Shown: positions 5,027-8,528 of the stretch, in pieces
Layout of the letters: each line of letters opens with the position of its first letter
Numbering within the stretch: position 1 is the first letter of the stretch
From: CAYSLC01 sp964431545
GTDB lineage: Bacteria > Desulfobacterota > Desulfobacteria > Desulfobacterales > JAABSP01
DNA: 8,528 nucleotides
Reading direction: 5' to 3'
Assembly (NCBI GenBank): GCA_964431545.1
Contig: CAYSLC010000219.1
Span: forward strand, 1 to 8,528
Program-made: the position numbers and the translations under genes
Notes under the pieces: generated by a model
What the model saw: the letters and a program-made list of their open reading frames with translations, nothing else
What the model was told of the DNA's origin: nothing
Database searches by the model: none

Positions 5027-6661
5027 ATGAACATGAGTCAGACGCACAACATGACCGACTACGAAACCACCTACCGGGAGTTCCGGTGGGAGGTCCCGGA
5101 GACCTTCAACTTCGCCGGCGACGTCATCGACAAGTGGGCCGAGGACCCGGACAAGCTCGCCATGTGGTGGGTGGACGACGCCGGCACCGAGATCAAGAAG
5201 ACCTTCCGGGACGTGAGCGTCGCCTCCCGGAAGCTGGCCAACGTCCTGGCCGAAAACGGCGTCAAACAGGGCGACGTGGTGATGGTGATCCTCCCCCGGA
5301 ACGTGGAGTGGTGGGAGACCTTCACCGCCTGCATCCGAATGGGGGCGTTGATCGCGCCCGGGACCAGCCAGTTGACCGCCAAGGACCTGGAATACCGGGC
5401 CAACACCGCCCAGGCGGCCTGCATCATCACCAACCCGGAGATCGCCGGGAAGTTCGACGAGGTAACGGCCAAGTGCCCCACGGTCTCCGCCCGGATCGTC
5501 ATCACCGAGCCCCGGGAGGGGTGGCTCTTCTACCCCGACGTGGTCGGGAAGGCCCCGGACGCCTTCGAGACCGCCCCCACCCGTCCCGACGACAACTGCC
5601 TGGTCTACTTCACCTCGGGCACGGTGGGGATGCCCAAGATGGCGCTCCACACCCACGCCTCCTACCCCATCGGCCACCAGGTGACGGGGAAATACTGGCT
5701 CGACCTTCGGCCGGAGGATCTCCACTGGAATATCTCCGACACCGGCTGGGCCAAGGCGGCGTGGAGTTCCTACTTCGGCCCGTGGAACCAGGGGGCGGCC
5801 CAGTTCATCCACCACACCGACCGGTTCGATCCCAGGAAGACCCTGGAATTGCTCTCCCGGTATCCGGTGACCGTCATGTGCGGCGCCCCCACCATCTACC
5901 GGATGCTGGTCCTCCAGGATCTGAACCGCTTCTCCTTCCCCAGCCTCCGCCACTGCGTGGGGGCCGGCGAGCCGCTCAACCCGGAGATCATCGAGGTCTG
6001 GAAGGAGGCGACCGGCTGCACCATCCGGGACGGGTACGGCCAGACCGAGACGGTCCTCCTCTGCGGGTCGTTTCCCTGCATCGAGCCCCGGTTCGGCTCC
6101 ATGGGCAAGCCGAGCCCCGGGTTCGATCTCAAGGTCATCGACGAGACGGGGAACATCCTGCCGCCCAACCAGGAGGGGGACATCGCCGTCCGGGTCAAGC
6201 CGGACCGTCCGGTGGGCCTCTTCAAGGAGTACTGGAAGGAGCCGGAGCGGACGGCCTCGGTCCACCGGGGCGACTGGTACCTCACCGGGGACCGGGCCTA
6301 CGTGGACGAGGACGGCTACTTCTGGTTCGTGGGCCGGGCCGACGACGTGATCCTCACCTCCGGCTACCGGATCGGCCCCTTCGAGGTGGAGAGCGCCCTC
6401 ATCGAGCACCCGGCGGTGGCCGAATCGGCGGTGGTCTCCAGCCCGGACGAGACCCGGGGCGAGGTGGTGAAGGCCTATGTGGTCCTGGCCCCCGGCTACA
6501 CCCCCGGCGACGATCTGGTCAAGGAGATCCAGGACCACGTGAAGCAGGTGACCGCCCCGTACAAGTACCCGAGAAAGATCGAATTCGTGGAGGCCCTGCC
6601 CAAGACCATCAGCGGCAAGATCCGGCGGGTGGAGCTGCGGAACAGCGAGTGGGGGCGGTAG
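5027..6661 (+). CDS. Medium-chain acyl-CoA ligase (AMP-forming, ACSM-like)
   Basis: This 544-aa adenylate-forming enzyme should activate a medium-chain or aromatic carboxylic acid to its CoA thioester with ATP, giving AMP and pyrophosphate. The P-loop is YFTSGTVGMPKMALHTH (194-210), with Val where many relatives have Thr or Ser. Further motifs are DGYGQTE (335-341), WYLTGD with D422, GRADDVILTSGYRIGPFEVE (436-455) and ISGKIRR with the catalytic Lys531. Length and motif spacing fit complete members of the family, with both the large N-terminal domain and the mobile C-terminal domain present. ATG 5027 is preceded by AGGAG six nt away; Met3 and Met9 are less well placed. It appears monocistronic, with its own promoter and palindrome upstream and two terminators downstream. 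A benzoate-type or branched-chain substrate cannot be excluded. Confidence 0.92.
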   Translation: MNMSQTHNMTDYETTYREFRWEVPETFNFAGDVIDKWAEDPDKLAMWWVDDAGTEIKKTFRDVSVASRKLANVLAENGVKQGDVVMVILPRNVEWWETFTACIRMGALIAPGTSQLTAKDLEYRANTAQAACIITNPEIAGKFDEVTAKCPTVSARIVITEPREGWLFYPDVVGKAPDAFETAPTRPDDNCLVYFTSGTVGMPKMALHTHASYPIGHQVTGKYWLDLRPEDLHWNISDTGWAKAAWSSYFGPWNQGAAQFIHHTDRFDPRKTLELLSRYPVTVMCGAPTIYRMLVLQDLNRFSFPSLRHCVGAGEPLNPEIIEVWKEATGCTIRDGYGQTETVLLCGSFPCIEPRFGSMGKPSPGFDLKVIDETGNILPPNQEGDIAVRVKPDRPVGLFKEYWKEPERTASVHRGDWYLTGDRAYVDEDGYFWFVGRADDVILTSGYRIGPFEVESALIEHPAVAESAVVSSPDETRGEVVKAYVVLAPGYTPGDDLVKEIQDHVKQVTAPYKYPRKIEFVEALPKTISGKIRRVELRNSEWGR

Positions 6662-6676
6662 GGGGGGTATCGCCTT

Positions 6677-6703
6677 GGCCGGCGCCGCGGCCGGCCTTTA
6701 TTT
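6677..6703 (+). terminator. Rho-independent terminator-like hairpin after acyl-CoA ligase
   Basis: GGCCGGC (6677-6683) pairs with GCCGGCC (6690-6696) around a 6-nt loop, followed by TTTATTT. It begins 16 nt after the ligase stop. The stem is very GC-rich and the T-tract is interrupted, so it may be leaky. Confidence 0.6.
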
Positions 6704-6735
6704 GGCCGTTTGACGTCTTGAACGACAAAACAAGG

Positions 6736-6766
6736 GGCGCCTTCCCATGGGGGAGGCGCCTTTTTT
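6736..6766 (+). terminator. Strong Rho-independent terminator
   Basis: An 11-bp stem starts with GGCGCC (6736-6741) paired to GGCGCC (6755-6760) and continues through TTCCC against GGGGA with one G:T wobble, around the 3-nt loop ATG (6747-6749). Six T residues (6761-6766) follow directly. It separates the ligase unit from the cupin unit. Confidence 0.8.
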
Positions 6767-6781
6767 GTACCATCTTTTCGG

Positions 6782-6810
6782 TTCACGGAAGCCGTGGAAT
6801 CGGCTACAAT
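6782..6810 (+). promoter_or_regulatory. Candidate promoter for cupin/thioesterase/lipid-kinase unit
   Basis: TTCACG (6782-6787) and TACAAT (6805-6810) are separated by 17 nt, directly after the strong terminator and about 70 nt before the cupin start. The -10 matches five of six consensus bases and the -35 four of six. Its placement supports a new transcript starting here. Confidence 0.45.
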
Positions 6811-6883
6811 GGCACCATCTGTGTGGGGGAACCGTATGGCGGGGCACGATGCAAAGATCGATCCCGGAGGAGACGATGCAGCC

Positions 6884-7297
6884 ATGACCGTTGGGATGGA
6901 GACGATCCAAGCGCACAGCGACGCCCGGGGCGTCGTCTTCGAGCCGGTGGATCTTTCCGTCCTCCGGACGTCCCGGAACTGCCATGTGGTGATCACCGAG
7001 CCGGGGGAGATCCGGGGCAACCACTACCACCGCCGGGGGACAGAGACGGTGGGGATCATGGGGCCGGCGAGGGTCCGGTACCGGGAGGCGGGCGGCGATC
7101 TCCGGGACGTCGACATCCCCGAGGACCGGATCATCCGGTTCGTCTTCCCGCCGGGCATCCCCCACGCCATTCATAACACCGGCCCCCGGCCCAACCTCCT
7201 GATCGCCTTCGTCAACGTCGAGCATGATCCGGATGATCCCGACACGGCAAGGGAGGTCCTCCTGGAGGCCGGATCCAAAACGGATTCCCGGGACTGA
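6884..7297 (+). CDS. Small cupin-domain protein, sugar-isomerase/CapF-tail-like
   Basis: This 137-aa single-domain cupin has both cupin motifs. Motif 1 is GEIRGNHYHRRGTETVGIMG with likely metal ligands H47, H49 and E54. Motif 2 is PPGIPHAIHN with H94, an exact fit to PxG-X2-H-X3-N. The run NVEHDPDDPDT after the barrel resembles the end of the C-terminal cupin of CapF-like nucleotide-sugar enzymes and related sugar ketoisomerase-type cupins. The substrate is unknown, and a sugar-nucleotide or small-acid role is a family-level guess. ATG 6884 is chosen because GGAGGAGA lies 10 nt upstream. The frame extends further to 6794, but that part has no cupin character, and an ATG at 6876 in another frame stops within three codons. 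It leads a probable transcript with the thioesterase 55 nt downstream. Confidence 0.75.
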   Translation: MTVGMETIQAHSDARGVVFEPVDLSVLRTSRNCHVVITEPGEIRGNHYHRRGTETVGIMGPARVRYREAGGDLRDVDIPEDRIIRFVFPPGIPHAIHNTGPRPNLLIAFVNVEHDPDDPDTAREVLLEAGSKTDSRD

Positions 7298-7352
7298 TGG
7301 CCTCTTCCATGCTTCCCGCCTTCGGAATTCCGACCCAAGAACAGGAGGCCCC

Positions 7353-7787
7353 ATGACACCGGAACGCCGCGACTTCCTCAAAAAAGACTACCTCCAGGGC
7401 TTCCCGGCCTTCTGCGGCTTCACCGTCGATGCCGTGGAGGAGGGCCGCTTCGACACGCGCCTGGCGGTCCGCCCGGAACACCGCCAGCAGGACGGATTCG
7501 TCCACGCCGGCGTCATCGCCACCATGTCCGACCACACCGCCGGCTACGCCGCTTACACGGTGGTCTCCGAGGCCCACCGCATCCTCACCATCGAGTTCAA
7601 GATCAACTACTTCAAGCCGGCGGTGGGGGCGATTCTGGTCTGCCGGGCCCGGGTGATCAACCGGGGCCGCACCATCATCGTCGGCCAGTCCGATGTCCAT
7701 TCGGTGGCCGGCCAGGAGGAGAAGCGCGTATCCCGGGCCACGGTGACCCTGATGGCGGTGGCGTCGGAGAAGATCCGGGGCGGCTGA
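7353..7787 (+). CDS. PaaI-family hotdog-fold thioesterase
   Basis: This 144-aa hotdog protein is expected to hydrolyse acyl-CoA or aryl-CoA thioesters in the cytoplasm. The signature QQDGFVHAGVIATMSDHTAG (45-64) matches the PaaI/YdiI pattern HGG-X-LADxA, with D60 in the catalytic-acid position and Ala52 where many members have Gly. The strand FKINYFKPA (82-90) and the repeated pattern ARVINRGRTIIVGQSDV (99-115) complete the fold. Its length is normal for the family. ATG 7353 has AGGAGG only four nt upstream. The frame is open further left to 7224, but that part overlaps the cupin gene and has no homology. It sits between a cupin and a lipid kinase with 55- and 35-nt gaps, suggesting co-transcription. 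Confidence 0.88.
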   Translation: MTPERRDFLKKDYLQGFPAFCGFTVDAVEEGRFDTRLAVRPEHRQQDGFVHAGVIATMSDHTAGYAAYTVVSEAHRILTIEFKINYFKPAVGAILVCRARVINRGRTIIVGQSDVHSVAGQEEKRVSRATVTLMAVASEKIRGG

Positions 7788-7822
7788 GCCCGCTCCAAGG
7801 GCCGCGCCGAAAAGCCATCTCC

Positions 7823-8528
7823 ATGCGCTACGCCATCATCGTCAACCCCGCCTCCGGGCGGCTCTCCATCGACCGGAAACGGGCGGCCCTCAAACCGGCC
7901 GCCGCCGTCCTCAACGCCCCCATCCACGGCCTGGACACCACCTGCATCGAGGAGTTCACCCAGTGCGCCCGAGACACGGTAAAAACGTGCGATGTCCTCG
8001 TGGTGGCCGGCGGCGACGGCACCTTCTCCGACGTGATCAACGCCGTGGATACCTCCCGGATGCCGGTGGCCTACCTCCCCCTGGGCAGCGGCAACGCCCT
8101 GCGCTACGCCCTCGGCTACCGGGGGAACCTGGAGGATATCGCCCGCCGCATCCGATCCGGTCGGATCCGGAGCTACGACCTCATCGACATCGACGGCAAA
8201 CGGAAGGGGTTCATGGCCTCCGTCGGCTTCGACGCCGAGGTGATCCGGCTACGGGACCGTTACCGCCGCCTCGGGGTCACGGGGCTTTCCGCCTACGCTT
8301 TGGCCGGGATCCAGGCGTGGATGAAGACCTATCGGCCGTGCGGGGCCACCGTGACGCTGGACGGCATCTCAGTCCAGGTGAAAAAACTGATGACGCTGTT
8401 GGTCACCAAACAGCCCTACTATGGATACGGGATCAAGGTTATGCCCAAGGCGCGGTTTGATGACAAAAAACTGCACGTGACGTGGACAACGCTGGGAACG
8501 GTCCGCTTTGCTTCCGGCGTAGTCGGTT
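7823..8528 (+). CDS. Diacylglycerol-kinase-family lipid kinase (3' end cut by window)
   Basis: Here 235 residues are visible of a protein that normally runs to about 290-320 in this family (YegS/DgkB-like). It should phosphorylate diacylglycerol or another lipid alcohol with ATP. Motifs in order are IIVNPASG (5-12), VVAGGDGTFSDVINAV (60-75) with the nucleotide-binding GGDGT, LPLGSGNALRYAL (85-97), ASVGFDAEV (132-140), and GYGIKVMPKARFDDKKLHV (201-219), which fits the family's GGGM-P-A--DDG-LDV block. ATG 7823 begins exactly where the family's first strand starts, 35 nt after the thioesterase stop, but has no clear ribosome site. From about 8360 the codons become noticeably less GC-biased (gga, gta, ttg, ttt, gat, aaa) than earlier in the gene. 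Confidence 0.88.
   Translation, partial: MRYAIIVNPASGRLSIDRKRAALKPAAAVLNAPIHGLDTTCIEEFTQCARDTVKTCDVLVVAGGDGTFSDVINAVDTSRMPVAYLPLGSGNALRYALGYRGNLEDIARRIRSGRIRSYDLIDIDGKRKGFMASVGFDAEVIRLRDRYRRLGVTGLSAYALAGIQAWMKTYRPCGATVTLDGISVQVKKLMTLLVTKQPYYGYGIKVMPKARFDDKKLHVTWTTLGTVRFASGVVG

Noticed and set aside
4928..6538. Minus-strand open frame of about 536 codons
   Set aside because: It lies antisense to the acyl-CoA ligase, whose full motif set is on the plus strand. The antisense product is low-complexity.
6876..6887. ATG at 6876 as cupin start
   Set aside because: It has good spacing from GGAGGAGA but is out of frame with the cupin and reaches TGA after two further codons.
5020..7176. Plus-strand open frame of about 718 codons in another phase
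   Set aside because: It overlaps the acyl-CoA ligase and the cupin out of frame and crosses both terminators. The product is Arg/Gly/Pro-rich.

Overview
The window is GC-rich protein-coding DNA, with almost every third codon position G or C in the genes, plus one AT-rich, repeat-laden stretch at the left end. The gene content points to a soil, sediment or marine Gram-negative bacterium, most plausibly an anaerobic deltaproteobacterium (Desulfobacterota, Desulfosarcina/Desulfococcus-like). The reasons are PAS/GAF histidine kinases with a Cys-rich tail, a stand-alone REC protein and a medium-chain acyl-CoA ligase. This placement comes from memory of protein style, not from a search.

Layout. 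Positions 1-614 hold no convincing gene. They contain two near-identical ~105-nt direct repeats (7-116 and 335-439) around an AT-rich core built of nested inverted repeats. A 250-aa sensorless histidine kinase (615-1367, +) follows. It converges, 28 nt apart, on a minus-strand operon read right to left: a small ribbon-helix-helix/ParD-type antitoxin-like gene (4645-4382), a 792-aa PAS-PAS-GAF histidine kinase with a five-cysteine C-terminal cluster (4361-1983), and a single-domain response regulator with an unusual aromatic tail (1920-1396).

A divergent intergenic region (4646-5026) carries a plausible promoter on each strand. On the plus side a perfect 16-bp palindrome lies just downstream of the predicted start site. 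That promoter drives a medium-chain acyl-CoA ligase (5027-6661). Two Rho-independent terminator-like hairpins follow (6677-6703 and 6736-6766). A new candidate promoter then leads into a cupin (6884-7297), a PaaI-type hotdog thioesterase (7353-7787) and a diacylglycerol-kinase-family lipid kinase (7823-8528, cut by the window end).

How the parts may work together. The left half is a phosphorelay module in which the PAS-GAF kinase is the obvious partner of the REC protein and the convergent sensorless kinase may be a second input. The right half is acyl-CoA and lipid metabolism: an activating ligase under a TetR-like operator, then a separate unit with acyl-CoA hydrolysis and lipid phosphorylation. 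No physical evidence links the halves except the shared divergent intergenic region. The least ordinary items are the nested-palindrome/direct-repeat element, the antitoxin-like gene with no toxin placed in front of a sensor kinase, and the Cys cluster inserted in the kinase ATP-binding domain.
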